Positions 36,990 through 45,487 of a DNA stretch of 64,000 bases are shown here, piece by piece. Position 1 is the stretch's first letter, and each line of letters opens with the position of its first letter. Under the pieces are notes generated by a model that was not told where the DNA came from, did no database searches, and saw nothing but the letters and a program-made list of their open reading frames with translations. The stretch is from Myxococcus fulvus (lineage in GTDB: Bacteria; Myxococcota; Myxococcia; Myxococcales; Myxococcaceae), in assembly GCF_900111765.1 (NCBI RefSeq), contig NZ_FOIB01000002.1, positions 186,001 to 250,000 on the forward strand, read 5' to 3'. Position numbers and translations under genes: made by a program.

Positions 36990-38467
36990 CCGCGCGCCAA
37001 CCTCGCTTCCAACCGCCTCGCCAGGAGGGACAGAGGGTAGCTCATCGCCAGGTAGAGCGCCGCGCACAGCGCCCCCGGCAACAACCAACTGCGAACATCC
37101 ACCGCGGTAATCGTCATCCGCTTGGTGAGCTCCACGACGGAGATGACGGACACCAGCGAACTGTCCTTGAGCAGCGCGATGAAGTCGTTGGTGACGCTCG
37201 GCAGCGCCACCCGGAACGCCTGGGGGAACACCACCCGGCGCAGCGCCAGCGGCGTGGACATGCCCAGCGCCAGCGCCGCCTCCATCTGCCCCCGAGGCAC
37301 CGCCAGCACGCCCGCCCGATACACCTCCGCCTCGTAGGCCGCGTAGTTGAGCCCCAGCCCCAGCACCGCCGCGCTCAGCGCGTCCAGCCGCAGCACGCCC
37401 GCGAGCCCGTAGTACAGGACATAGAGTTGCAACAGCACCGGGGTTCCACGGAACACCTCCACGTAGAAGGACGCAAGCCCCGACAGCCACCGGGGCCCGT
37501 ACAGGCGCACCAGCGCCAGCCCCACGCCCAGCGGCACCGCGAGCGCCATGGCCCCCACCGACACCACCAGCGTCACCAGCGCCGCCTGGAGGAACATCCA
37601 CCCCTGGCCCCAGCCGAGCTTCGCCGTGCTCGTCTGCGCCAGCACCTCGCGCGTCTGCGCGTCGGTCCACTCCACCATCTTCTGCTGCTGAGCGCTGTCG
37701 ATGTTCCACCGGGCGAAGATGCGCCGCAGCTCCCCCGAGCGCGCCACGTGCCCCAGCGCCACGTCCAGCGCCGCGCGCAGGTCCTCGTCCCCGGGCCGCA
37801 CCGCGATGGCGTAGTAGCCCTCACCCACGTCGCCCACCACGCGCAGCTTGGGCCTCGGCTGGCCGTAGCGCTGGGCGATGAGGTCGTCCATCAGCACCGC
37901 GTCCACCCGCCCCTGCTCCAGGTCGATGTAGGGCTCCTCCACGCCTTCGTACGGCACCGCCTGGATGCCCTCGCGCTGGAGCAAATCCCACGCCTGCGAG
38001 TTGGCGAGCGTCCCCACCCTCCTGCCACGCAAGGACGAAAGCCCCGTGACGCTGTCGTCCTCGCGCCGGGCCAAGAGCCGCAGCTGGAAGATGAAGTACG
38101 GCCGGGTGAAGAGGATGCGTCCGCTGCGCGCCGGCGTGACTTCAATCCCGTTGAGCGCCACGTCGAACGAGCCCCGCTCCAGTGAGGGGATGAGGCTGGA
38201 CCAGTCGTTCTGCACGAAGCGCGCGCGCACCCCCAGCTCCCGCGCCAGCGCGTCCGCCAGCTCCACCTCGAAGCCGCGCATGTGCCCGGGCACGTCCGGG
38301 TCCTCCATGGCGTACGGCTCGCCGCCCTGCGCGTCCGCGCCCCAGCGAAGCTCGCCTGCCCTCCGCACCCGCTCCAGCCCGGGCTCCTCCCGCTGGACGC
38401 AGGACGTCAACACCACCGCGAACACGAGCAGCGCCCCACCCCGCCTCCACACCCCGCTCACATCCAT
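36986..38467 (-). CDS. Amino acid ABC transporter: substrate-binding protein fused to permease
   Basis: 493 residues. N-terminal hydrophobic signal with lipobox-like LTSC, then a periplasmic binding protein (about 30-270; LRWGADAQGGEPYAMEDPD, SLERGSFDVALNGIEVTPARS, GRRVGTLANSQAWDLL, VDAVLMDDLIAQRY) of the SBP_bac_3 family. A HisM/GlnP-type permease follows, with several spans and the EAA-loop region (EAALALGMSTPLALRRVVFPQA) and LKDSSLVSVISVVEL. The two parts are fused in one chain, as in GlnPQ-type transporters of Gram-positives. It is coupled to the ATPase. The substrate is probably a polar amino acid. Confidence 0.9.
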   Translation of the reverse strand: MDVSGVWRRGGALLVFAVVLTSCVQREEPGLERVRRAGELRWGADAQGGEPYAMEDPDVPGHMRGFEVELADALARELGVRARFVQNDWSSLIPSLERGSFDVALNGIEVTPARSGRILFTRPYFIFQLRLLARREDDSVTGLSSLRGRRVGTLANSQAWDLLQREGIQAVPYEGVEEPYIDLEQGRVDAVLMDDLIAQRYGQPRPKLRVVGDVGEGYYAIAVRPGDEDLRAALDVALGHVARSGELRRIFARWNIDSAQQQKMVEWTDAQTREVLAQTSTAKLGWGQGWMFLQAALVTLVVSVGAMALAVPLGVGLALVRLYGPRWLSGLASFYVEVFRGTPVLLQLYVLYYGLAGVLRLDALSAAVLGLGLNYAAYEAEVYRAGVLAVPRGQMEAALALGMSTPLALRRVVFPQAFRVALPSVTNDFIALLKDSSLVSVISVVELTKRMTITAVDVRSWLLPGALCAALYLAMSYPLSLLARRLEARLARG

Positions 38468-38576
38468 TTCAGGGACTCCCACTCTGTAGCAGGTGCAGGT
38501 GTGACCCAGTATTCAGGTCCTGACACTTTCTCCGGGACTGCGTACTAGAGTGTCGCGACAGAGGAGCCAAGGCGTC

Positions 38577-39269
38577 ATGGAAGCATACAAGGTGCTGGTG
38601 GTGGACGACGAGCCGCAGGTGGCGCACGCCTTGAGGCGGCTCTTGCGGCGCGAGGGTTTCGACGTCCAGCTCGCGTTCAATGGAGAAGAGGCGCTCGAGC
38701 GGCTGAAGACCTTCAGCCCGGACATCGTCCTGACGGACTTCCGGATGCCGGGGATGACGGGCAGCGAGCTGCTCCAGCGAATCAAACGCAGCCACCCGCT
38801 GGCGCTGCGGCTCATCATCTCCGGCTACGCCGACTTCAAGTCGGTGGTGGCGTCGGTGAACGAGGGCGAAATCTGCCGGTTCATCAGCAAGCCCTGGGAT
38901 GACGCGGAGCTGGTGACGTACCTGTCGGGCCTCTTGCGCCACCGCGAGACGATGGCCCAGCTCTACGCCCCGTTCCGCGCCGCGCCCCAGGGCGTCAGCG
39001 CGGAGGTGAGCCCCACGGACGCCGCGCTCGTCCTGAAGGTCCAGGTGGCGGACCCGTCGTTCCCCGCCGAGCAGGCCGTGTCCATCATCGAGCGCTTCGC
39101 GGGCCTGTTGGCCGACGACAGCCTGAAGGTGGTGGGAGGGCTCTTGGAGCGCTTCGGTGGACGGCTGTCCTTCGTGGCGGAGGTGGGCGGGCCGCAGCGG
39201 CTGCGCCTGGAGCTGCCCATGCGCGCGGAGAGCGCGCCGAGTGTTCGACCGGGGCTGGGCGAGGCGTGA
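38577..39269 (+). CDS. Response regulator with uncharacterised C-terminal domain
   Basis: 230 residues. Receiver domain: acidic pocket VLVVDDEPQ (Asp10/11), phosphoacceptor Asp54 in DIVLTDFRMPGMTG, Thr/Ser in LIISGYAD, Lys in FISKPWDDAEL. The C-terminal 100 residues (VLKVQVADPSFPAEQAVSIIERFAGLL; GGRLSFVAEVGGPQRLRLELPM) do not match HTH, GGDEF or sigma-54 domains, so its output is not transcriptional in an obvious way. Its TGA overlaps the kinase ATG by one base (TGATG). Confidence 0.9.
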   Translation: MEAYKVLVVDDEPQVAHALRRLLRREGFDVQLAFNGEEALERLKTFSPDIVLTDFRMPGMTGSELLQRIKRSHPLALRLIISGYADFKSVVASVNEGEICRFISKPWDDAELVTYLSGLLRHRETMAQLYAPFRAAPQGVSAEVSPTDAALVLKVQVADPSFPAEQAVSIIERFAGLLADDSLKVVGGLLERFGGRLSFVAEVGGPQRLRLELPMRAESAPSVRPGLGEA

Positions 39270-40594
39270 TGGCCCCGGAGGTCGACGCGGATTGGGTGAA
39301 CAGCCGCCTCAAGCGCTTCACCCTGCTGGCGTGCCTCCTCATCCACGGTCTGCTCATCGTCAGCCTCTGGGGGCGCTGGCACGAGGTCCTCGTCGTGACG
39401 GTGGCCTTCGCGGGGGTGACGGGGGCCAACGTGGTGCTCGCGCGGGGCTTCTTCTCGCGGCACACCCAGGCCGCCGAGGCCACGCGCTTCACGCTGAACA
39501 TGGTGGGCACCGTCGTCTATGGCGTGCTGAGCGACTGGGCGCTGCCCGTGTGGCTGTACCTGCCGCTCAACGCGCTGTGGGTGGACCGCTTCGCGGACTC
39601 GGGCGCCCGGCGCCGGCTGGGGTTGATGCTGGTGCTGGTGGCGGGCACGGCGCTGGCGGACGGGGCCGCGCCCGAGGTCGCCGCCAGCTTCGTGCTGCTG
39701 TCGGTGCTCACGTACGCGCTCTCCGAGGGCCGCGTCTTCCTCACGCACTCGACGCTGCGCGAGCTGGCGCGCCAGCACGACGAGCTGGCCCAGGCCCACG
39801 AGCAGCTGGAGATGGCCCACCGGCGGGCCCGTGAGCAGGAGCGGCTGTCCAGCCTGGGCATGCTGGCCGCGGGCGTGGCGCACGAAATCAACAACCCCAT
39901 GAGCTACGTGAAGAGCAACGTGAACGCGCTGCTCATGGACCTGCGCGCGTGCAAGAACCTGCCGCCGGAGCTGCAGGAGTACGTGGACGACGTGCTGCCC
40001 GCCACCGCGGACGGCATCCGGCGCGTGGTGGCCATCGTCGCGGACCTGCGGCGCTTCGCGCGTGGAGACCCGGGCGCGCTGGAGGAGTACGACCTCAACG
40101 AGGAGATCGCCGTCGCGCTGCGCATCACCCGCACGCAGGTGCAGTCGCGCTGCGAGGTGGAGGTGACGCTGGGGGATTTGCCGCGCCTGCTCGGACGTCC
40201 GGGGCAGCTGGCGCAGGTGGTGGTCAACCTCCTGATGAACGCGGCGCAGGCGATGCCCTCGGGCGGGCGCATCTTCTTGAGCACGCGCATGGAGGCCGAC
40301 GAGGCCGTCCTGTGCATCCAGGACTCCGGGCACGGCATGACGCCCGAGGTGCGCGCGAAGCTGTTCCAGCCCTTCTTCACCACCAAGCCCGCCGGAGAGG
40401 GCACGGGCATGGGGCTGGCCGTGGTGCACGGCATCATCACCTCGCACCAGGGACGCATCGACGTGGAGACCTCGCCCCAGACGGGCACGCGCTTCACCGT
40501 CCGCCTCCCCCGCATCCCTCCGCTCGCCATGCACCTGCCCGGGCTGTCAGGCGGAGTCCCCACCCCGCCGAAGTCGCATCCGGACGCGGTCTGA
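39269..40594 (+). CDS. Membrane sensor histidine kinase, partner of the preceding regulator
   Basis: 441 residues. Four to five N-terminal spans (LLACLLIHGLLIVSLWG to AASFVLLSVLTYAL), a coiled coil (ARQHDELAQAHEQLEMAHRRAREQE), HisKA with phosphoacceptor His205 in GVAHEINNPMSYV (NtrB/PhoR-like HEINNP box), HATPase with LAQVVVNLLMNAAQAMPSG, DSGHGM and GTGMGLAVVHGI. A membrane-located sensor working with the overlapping response regulator. The signal is unknown. Confidence 0.92.
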   Translation: MAPEVDADWVNSRLKRFTLLACLLIHGLLIVSLWGRWHEVLVVTVAFAGVTGANVVLARGFFSRHTQAAEATRFTLNMVGTVVYGVLSDWALPVWLYLPLNALWVDRFADSGARRRLGLMLVLVAGTALADGAAPEVAASFVLLSVLTYALSEGRVFLTHSTLRELARQHDELAQAHEQLEMAHRRAREQERLSSLGMLAAGVAHEINNPMSYVKSNVNALLMDLRACKNLPPELQEYVDDVLPATADGIRRVVAIVADLRRFARGDPGALEEYDLNEEIAVALRITRTQVQSRCEVEVTLGDLPRLLGRPGQLAQVVVNLLMNAAQAMPSGGRIFLSTRMEADEAVLCIQDSGHGMTPEVRAKLFQPFFTTKPAGEGTGMGLAVVHGIITSHQGRIDVETSPQTGTRFTVRLPRIPPLAMHLPGLSGGVPTPPKSHPDAV

Positions 40595-40624
40595 GCCCGC
40601 ACGCGACTGTTCACCGAGAGCGCC

Positions 40625-41857
40625 ATGTCCTCCTCGCCGCCCGCCTTCGCCAGCCGCTTCGAGCCTCGCTACGTGGAGGACCCGTATCCGCTCTACGAGC
40701 GGCTGCGCCACGAGTCTCCCGTCCACTTCAGCGAAGCGATGCACCTGTGGGTCGTCTCCCGCTACGAGGACATCAAGGCGGTGGTGCACAACCCGGACGA
40801 CTTCCTGTCGGCCAACGCCTTCCGCAATCCGGTGCCGCCCGCGCCGGAGGTGCTCGCGGTGCTGGCGGAGGGCTATCCCCAGGTGCCCGCGCTGGTGGAC
40901 GACGACCCGCCCAACCACACGCGCATGCGGGTCATCGTCAACAAGGCCCTGGCGCCGCATCGGCTGAGCGCGATGGAGGCGCGGGTGTCCGCGATTGCGA
41001 CGGAGCTGCTGGACGGCTTCGCCCACGAGGGCAAGGCGGACCTGGTGGAGAGGCTGGGCCATCCGCTGCCCGCGCGCGTCGTCGGCGCCGTCATGGGGCT
41101 GCCGGACTCGGACGTGACGCGGCTGAAGCAGTGGACGGAGGACCTGGTGGTGATGTCCGCGGGCAACGCGCCCGTGGAGCGGCAGGTGGAGTGCGCCAAG
41201 GGGCTCGTCTCCATCCAGAAGTACCTGGCGGAGCACATCGCCGCGCGGCGACGCGCGCCCACCGATGACCTCATCAGCGCGCTCATCGAGGCGCGGTACG
41301 AGGACACGCCGCCCTTGAGCGACGTGGAGCTCATCAGCCTCATCTCCATGCTGCACTTCGCCGGGCACGAGACGACGTCGAACCTGCTGGGCAACCTGCT
41401 CGTCTGGGTGCTGCGCGCGCCGGAGCGGCTGCGCGAGCTGCGGGAGGACGCGGGCCGCATCCCCCGGGCGATTGAAGAGACGCTGCGGCTGGACGCGCCG
41501 GTGCAGGGGATGATGCGCACCACGCGCCGCGCGGTGACGCTGGGCGGCGTGGAGGTGCCCGAGGGCGCGCGGCTGCTCGTGCTCTATGCGTCGGGGAACC
41601 GGGACGAGACGGTGTTCCACGCGCCCGGCGAGGGCGTGCTGCGTCGTCCGGACGTGGGCAAGCACCTGGGATTCGGGATGGGCATCCACTACTGCATCGG
41701 CGCGCCGCTGGCGCGGATGGAGGTACGGCTGGCGATGGAGCTGCTGTTGAAGCGGCTGCCCGGGCTGCGACTGGCGCCGGGCGAGGCCATCCGCTACCTG
41801 CCCAACTTCCTGCACCGGGGCCCACGCCAGCTGCTCGTCGAGTGGGACCCGGCCTGA
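40625..41857 (+). CDS. Cytochrome P450
   Basis: 410 residues with complete P450 landmarks: I-helix LHFAGHETTSN (oxygen-activating Gly/Thr), ExxR in IEETLRLDAPVQG, and haem loop FGMGIHYCIGAPLAR with axial Cys357. Length and the bacterial class I style fit CYP107-like soluble monooxygenases that hydroxylate secondary metabolites or fatty acids. No ferredoxin or biosynthetic cluster is adjacent. It is 30 bases after the kinase gene, so it may share transcription. Confidence 0.93.
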   Translation: MSSSPPAFASRFEPRYVEDPYPLYERLRHESPVHFSEAMHLWVVSRYEDIKAVVHNPDDFLSANAFRNPVPPAPEVLAVLAEGYPQVPALVDDDPPNHTRMRVIVNKALAPHRLSAMEARVSAIATELLDGFAHEGKADLVERLGHPLPARVVGAVMGLPDSDVTRLKQWTEDLVVMSAGNAPVERQVECAKGLVSIQKYLAEHIAARRRAPTDDLISALIEARYEDTPPLSDVELISLISMLHFAGHETTSNLLGNLLVWVLRAPERLRELREDAGRIPRAIEETLRLDAPVQGMMRTTRRAVTLGGVEVPEGARLLVLYASGNRDETVFHAPGEGVLRRPDVGKHLGFGMGIHYCIGAPLARMEVRLAMELLLKRLPGLRLAPGEAIRYLPNFLHRGPRQLLVEWDPA

Positions 41858-41864
41858 GGTCGTT

Positions 41865-42512
41865 TCAGCGCTTGAGCGCGGCGTCGATGTGCGCGGCGAA
41901 GGTGTCGAGCGACTGCGCGCCCGTCACGCCGGTGCCGTTGATGAAGAAGGTGGGCGTGCCGACGATGCCGCGGCGCTGGGCCTCCAGGCGGTCGGCCTCC
42001 ACGTAGTTGTCCCAGGCCTTCGTGTCGAGCGCGCGGCGGAAGCTCGCGACGTCCAGCCCGAGCGCCTTCGCGTACTTCTCCAGCGAGGCGCGGTCCAGGG
42101 CGCCCTGGTTGTCGAAGAGCACGTCGTGCATCTGCCAGAACTTGCCCTGCTCGTGGGCGGCCATGGCGGCGGCGGCGGCGAGCTTCGCGTTCTCGTGGCG
42201 GGGCAGCGGCATGTTGCGGAAGACGATGCGGATCTTGTCGCCGTAGCGCTCGCGCAGGCCCTCGACGGTGGTCGCGCCGCGCTGGCAGAAGGGGCACTGG
42301 AAGTCGCTCCACACCTCCACCGTCACCTGGGCGTCGCGGGGCCCCAGCGCGGGGGCCTCCGAGCGCGGCGTGGCGGAGATGAGCTTGGGCTGGGCGCGGG
42401 CGGTCTTGGGCTGCTTGTCGCAGTCGGGGGTGGGCTCGTCACCGGCGAGGGCGGGGTTGAGCGAAGAGAACACGACGGCGGCCGCCAGGAGGGCGGGAGC
42501 GCGGAGCTTCAT
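41865..42512 (-). CDS. DsbA-like secreted thiol-disulfide oxidoreductase
   Basis: 215 residues from the ATG at 42512 (AGAGGT upstream). Signal peptide (KLRAPALLAAAVVFSSLNPALA), then a thioredoxin-fold DsbA/BdbD-type domain with active site Cys73-Pro-Phe-Cys76 in WSDFQCPFCQRG, a helical insertion, and the cis-Pro loop IVGTPTFFING. It likely oxidises or isomerises cysteines of exported proteins, of which several Cys-rich ones occur in this window. An isolated gene, divergent from the AlaX gene. Confidence 0.9.
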   Translation of the reverse strand: MKLRAPALLAAAVVFSSLNPALAGDEPTPDCDKQPKTARAQPKLISATPRSEAPALGPRDAQVTVEVWSDFQCPFCQRGATTVEGLRERYGDKIRIVFRNMPLPRHENAKLAAAAAMAAHEQGKFWQMHDVLFDNQGALDRASLEKYAKALGLDVASFRRALDTKAWDNYVEADRLEAQRRGIVGTPTFFINGTGVTGAQSLDTFAAHIDAALKR

Positions 42513-42649
42513 GGTGGACCTCTGGAGTGGGATGGATGCGGCACGCCCGGCCTCCTGGAGGCCTGGCGTCACGAGGGGCGATGCCCTCGCACGCAAGGAG
42601 TGACGCGAGCGGCGCGGGAGTTTCAGCGCCGTGTTATTTCCCGCGCACC

Positions 42650-43834
42650 ATGACGACTGAGCGCCTCTATTACGCGGACCCCTTCCTCCATCGATTCACC
42701 GCGCGGGTGGTGGGCCATGGGGCGTGGAATGGCGCGCCCTCGGTGGTGCTGGACCGCACGGCCTTCTATCCGGAGGCGGGTGGGCAGATGGGGGACCAGG
42801 GCGTGCTCGGCGGGCTGCCCGTGCGCGACGTGCAGGTGGACGACGCGGGGACGGTGCATCACCTGGTGGAGGGAGGACTGCCCGCGCCCGGTGAGGCGTT
42901 GGAGGGTGTGGTGGATTCGGAGCGGCGGCGCGTGCACATGTCGCTGCACACGGGGCAGCACATGTTGTCGCGGGCGCTCCTGGACATCGCGGGCGCGGCC
43001 ACGGTGTCGTCGCGATTGGGGGCGACGTGCACCATCGACACGGACCAGGACACGCTGGACGAGCAGCTCGTGGCGAAGGCGGAGGCGCACGTCAACGCCA
43101 TCATCGACGCGGACCTGCCCATCCGGGCCTTCTTCCCCACGCCGGAGGAGCTGGCGGCGCTGCCGCTGCGGCGTGCGCCCAAGGTGACGGACAACATCCG
43201 CGTCATCCAGGTGGGGGACTTCGATGTGTCGCCGTGTGGCGGGACGCACTGCACGCGCACGGGGCAGGTGGGGATGGTGCGGGTGCTGGGCGTGGAGCGC
43301 TACAAGGGCAAGGGGCGGGTCCTCTTCTCGGCGGGGCCGCGTGCGCGGCGCGAGCTGTGGGAGGAGGCGGGGGTGCTGCGCGCGATGAGCCGGACGTTCA
43401 CGTGCGGACCGGCGGAGGTGCCCACGGTGGTGGAGAAGCTGCGGCGTGAGTTGACCGAGGCCCGCGAGGCGTTGGGCGCGGCGCGCGCGCGGCTGGCGGA
43501 GCAGACGGCTGTCGAGCTGGCGCAGGCGCTGGAGGCGTCGGCGGACAAGCAGGTGGTGGCGGTGCTCGACGGCGCGGGGCCGGAGCAGCTGCGCGCCGTG
43601 GCGGCGAGGCTCACGTCCCGGCCGGAGGCGGTGGTGTTCCTCGCGGGCCGCGCGCCCGAGGGCCTGGCGGTGCTCATCGCGCGGGGCAGTGCGTCCGCGT
43701 TCGGCTGTGGCGCGTTCCTGAAGCGGGCGGCGGAGGCCGCGGGTGGACGCGGGGGTGGACGCCCCGAGCACGCCGAGGGACGGCTTCCGGCGAGCACGGA
43801 TTGGGCGGCGCTCGTGGCGTCCCTGCGGGGCTGA
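42650..43834 (+). CDS. alaX: AlaX-type alanyl-tRNA editing protein with DHHA1 domain
   Basis: 394 residues. N-terminal second-additional domain like AlaRS, with the zinc site HTGQH (100-104) and CGGTHC; C-terminal coiled-coil (LRRELTEAREALGAARARLAEQ) and DHHA1 domain ending AFGCGAFLKRAAEAAGGRGGG. It lacks the aminoacylation core. AlaX-L proteins hydrolyse mischarged Ser- or Gly-tRNA(Ala) in trans. Start ATG 42650 is taken because upstream in-frame codons lack an SD and extend over the neighbouring promoter. Confidence 0.9.
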   Translation: MTTERLYYADPFLHRFTARVVGHGAWNGAPSVVLDRTAFYPEAGGQMGDQGVLGGLPVRDVQVDDAGTVHHLVEGGLPAPGEALEGVVDSERRRVHMSLHTGQHMLSRALLDIAGAATVSSRLGATCTIDTDQDTLDEQLVAKAEAHVNAIIDADLPIRAFFPTPEELAALPLRRAPKVTDNIRVIQVGDFDVSPCGGTHCTRTGQVGMVRVLGVERYKGKGRVLFSAGPRARRELWEEAGVLRAMSRTFTCGPAEVPTVVEKLRRELTEAREALGAARARLAEQTAVELAQALEASADKQVVAVLDGAGPEQLRAVAARLTSRPEAVVFLAGRAPEGLAVLIARGSASAFGCGAFLKRAAEAAGGRGGGRPEHAEGRLPASTDWAALVASLRG

Positions 43835-43927
43835 AGCGCACGCCGTCGAACAGGGCGCACTCGACATCCGACCCGGCCTCGCCGTGACGATGGCCACCTC
43901 TGGCAAACGAGGCGTGCTGCATCGACG

Positions 43928-43951
43928 CAGACCCGCATCACGAAGGGTCTG
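43928..43951 (-). terminator. Small hairpin at the end of the lipoprotein gene
   Basis: A 7-bp inverted repeat (CAGACCC / GGGTCTG) with a 10-nt loop that spans the stop codon of the gene ending at 43938, in the gap to the convergent AlaX gene. No T-tract; low confidence. Confidence 0.3.
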
Positions 43952-44456
43952 GACGAGGAGGATGCGGGGCTGGCGTCTCCGGCGCTGGTGCCGACGGCGA
44001 TGCGGGGGGAGCGGCGTCCTCCCCTGTTTTCGGGGCGGGCATAGGGGGAAGCGGCTCGCTTGCAGGAACTGGAGCCTTCGCGACCACTTCGCCCTGCGCG
44101 GTCACCGCGTAGACCTCCCACCAATCGAGGACGCGGCCACTCGGTCCACCGCAACGGTGGAAGCCCTGCTCCACCACGACGAAGTACAAACCAGGTGTCG
44201 CCCCTGAGAAGACGGAGACATCCAGCCCCTGCTCCGGACTCGAGCACCCCGTGAACAGGTTCGGGACGGGAGGGGACTTCACGACCTGCCGAATAGCACC
44301 CGCCCCGGCGAGCACGGCCCCTGCCTCCGTGGGCTCGACGAGCGTGACGGAGGAGTCCTCGTCGGGCCACACCACCTCACCCTTCCAGGTCGACGCGGGC
44401 GTCACGCACCCCTGGAGAGCCATGACCCATCCCGCCAGCATTCGTGCCTTGCGCAT
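43938..44456 (-). CDS. Small secreted lipoprotein, unknown function
   Basis: 172 residues: signal with lipobox LQGC, then a beta-rich domain (SVTLVEPTEAGAVLAGAGA; GATPGLYFVVVEQGFHRCGGP; WWEVYAVTAQGEVV) and a Pro/Ala-rich tail of about 45 residues. Cys residues at TGCSS and HRCGG probably pair. Its ATG is 9 codons from the TAG of the preceding JAMM-like lipoprotein gene, with an AGGTG site across the junction, so the two are an operon. No family is recognised. Confidence 0.65.
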   Translation of the reverse strand: MRKARMLAGWVMALQGCVTPASTWKGEVVWPDEDSSVTLVEPTEAGAVLAGAGAIRQVVKSPPVPNLFTGCSSPEQGLDVSVFSGATPGLYFVVVEQGFHRCGGPSGRVLDWWEVYAVTAQGEVVAKAPVPASEPLPPMPAPKTGEDAAPPASPSAPAPETPAPHPPRPDPS

Positions 44457-44465
44457 GTCCCGCAC

Positions 44466-45245
44466 CTACTCCTCGAGTAACCGCAAGCCGCCAGCACTAC
44501 ACTGAGGCACCACGCTCTTGAAGGGCGGACGCGGACGAATCGGCGAACACGTGCCCAGGGTGACCCAACGCGCTCGGGCTTCGCTCCACTGCTGCACCTC
44601 GCCCGTGGGAAAGTAGCGCAGAATGAAGCGTGTCCCATCTGGCTGCTCCGCCACCAGCGCGGAGGCCATCTCGATGGCCGCGCCCTTGAAGAGCGCTGGA
44701 GCCGGGTTGCCAGGAATCAGCCGCACCTCGGCCATCGCGACGAATGGCTTGAACACATCCGTCGGCCACACTCCGAGGTCTTGTGAGGAAGGGAGCGCCG
44801 CGCAGGGATGGTTGTGCACGTACCCGACGACCCACACCTCCGACGGTGCGAAGTCCTCATCCTCCACCTCGAAGAAGGGCCTGCAGGCTTCGTGACTGCC
44901 CCGGACAGGAGACGCCACTCGCCAGGACAAGGAGTCGCGTCCACCCGCCACATACACGGTCGAGCAATACTCCGTGGACAGACCTTGGATGGGGCGCCGT
45001 GTCGCAGGGTCACACGCCTTCGCGCCCGGAAGCTTCAGCAAGGCCTCCGCCACATCCCGCAGGAGGCTTATCGGAATGGAGGAGTCCCCCGTGGGCATCT
45101 CCACGGCGGGCACCTCGGCCCAGGGACCCCGCGCGTGCGTCATCCCGGCCGCTGGCACTCCAACCTGGGTGGATGCGGCACATCCCCCGAGGAGCAGGAG
45201 CACCGGGACGAGGACCACGAGGAGAATGCGGTCGAAGCGGGCCAT
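44466..45245 (-). CDS. Lipoprotein with JAMM/MPN-like metalloprotease motif
   Basis: 259 residues from the ATG at 45245 (GGAAGGG upstream). Signal peptide ending LLGGC. The central domain has STVYVAGGRDSLSWRV, FFEVEDEDFAPSEVWVVGYVHNHPCAALPSSQD, which is the H-x-H-P ... S-x-x-D zinc-binding arrangement of JAB1/MPN/Mov34 (JAMM) isopeptidases, though the spacing between the second His and Ser is one residue shorter than in RadC. An upstream Glu could complete the site. Two further segments are beta-rich with paired Cys (LGTCSP, VPQCSAGG). The JAMM assignment is by motif and predicted strand order only. It is divergent from the sigma/CHAT operon. Confidence 0.6.
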   Translation of the reverse strand: MARFDRILLVVLVPVLLLLGGCAASTQVGVPAAGMTHARGPWAEVPAVEMPTGDSSIPISLLRDVAEALLKLPGAKACDPATRRPIQGLSTEYCSTVYVAGGRDSLSWRVASPVRGSHEACRPFFEVEDEDFAPSEVWVVGYVHNHPCAALPSSQDLGVWPTDVFKPFVAMAEVRLIPGNPAPALFKGAAIEMASALVAEQPDGTRFILRYFPTGEVQQWSEARARWVTLGTCSPIRPRPPFKSVVPQCSAGGLRLLEE

Positions 45246-45487
45246 CCCTTCCGACTTTAGCGGCGAGTCCGAACGCCCCGCCGCCCCCCCGGGGCGGACC
45301 GTGGGAGCGGAAATCACCCTCCCCCGCCCTGGTCCCTGAGTCCCTTCTCACCCGCACCCGCCCGCGACGCATCGCGTCACGAATCGCTCCGCCCGAAGGG
45401 ATTTCCTCCGACGCGTTCACATCGTACGGAGGGGGCGCTCCACCGGTGGAACGACATGAGAAGATGGGTGTAGGGGTTCGCGCCACG
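45246..45487. promoter_or_regulatory. Divergent promoter region of JAMM-lipoprotein and sigma/CHAT operons
   Basis: 242 bases between two divergently transcribed operons. A 7-bp inverted repeat (CGCCCCG / CGGGGCG, 45274-45280 and 45290-45296) lies near the JAMM side. A GGAAC element, the usual -35 core for ECF sigma factors, occurs at 45448-45452 within 40 bases of the sigma ATG, consistent with but not proving self-activation. No coding frame here is convincing. Confidence 0.4.
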
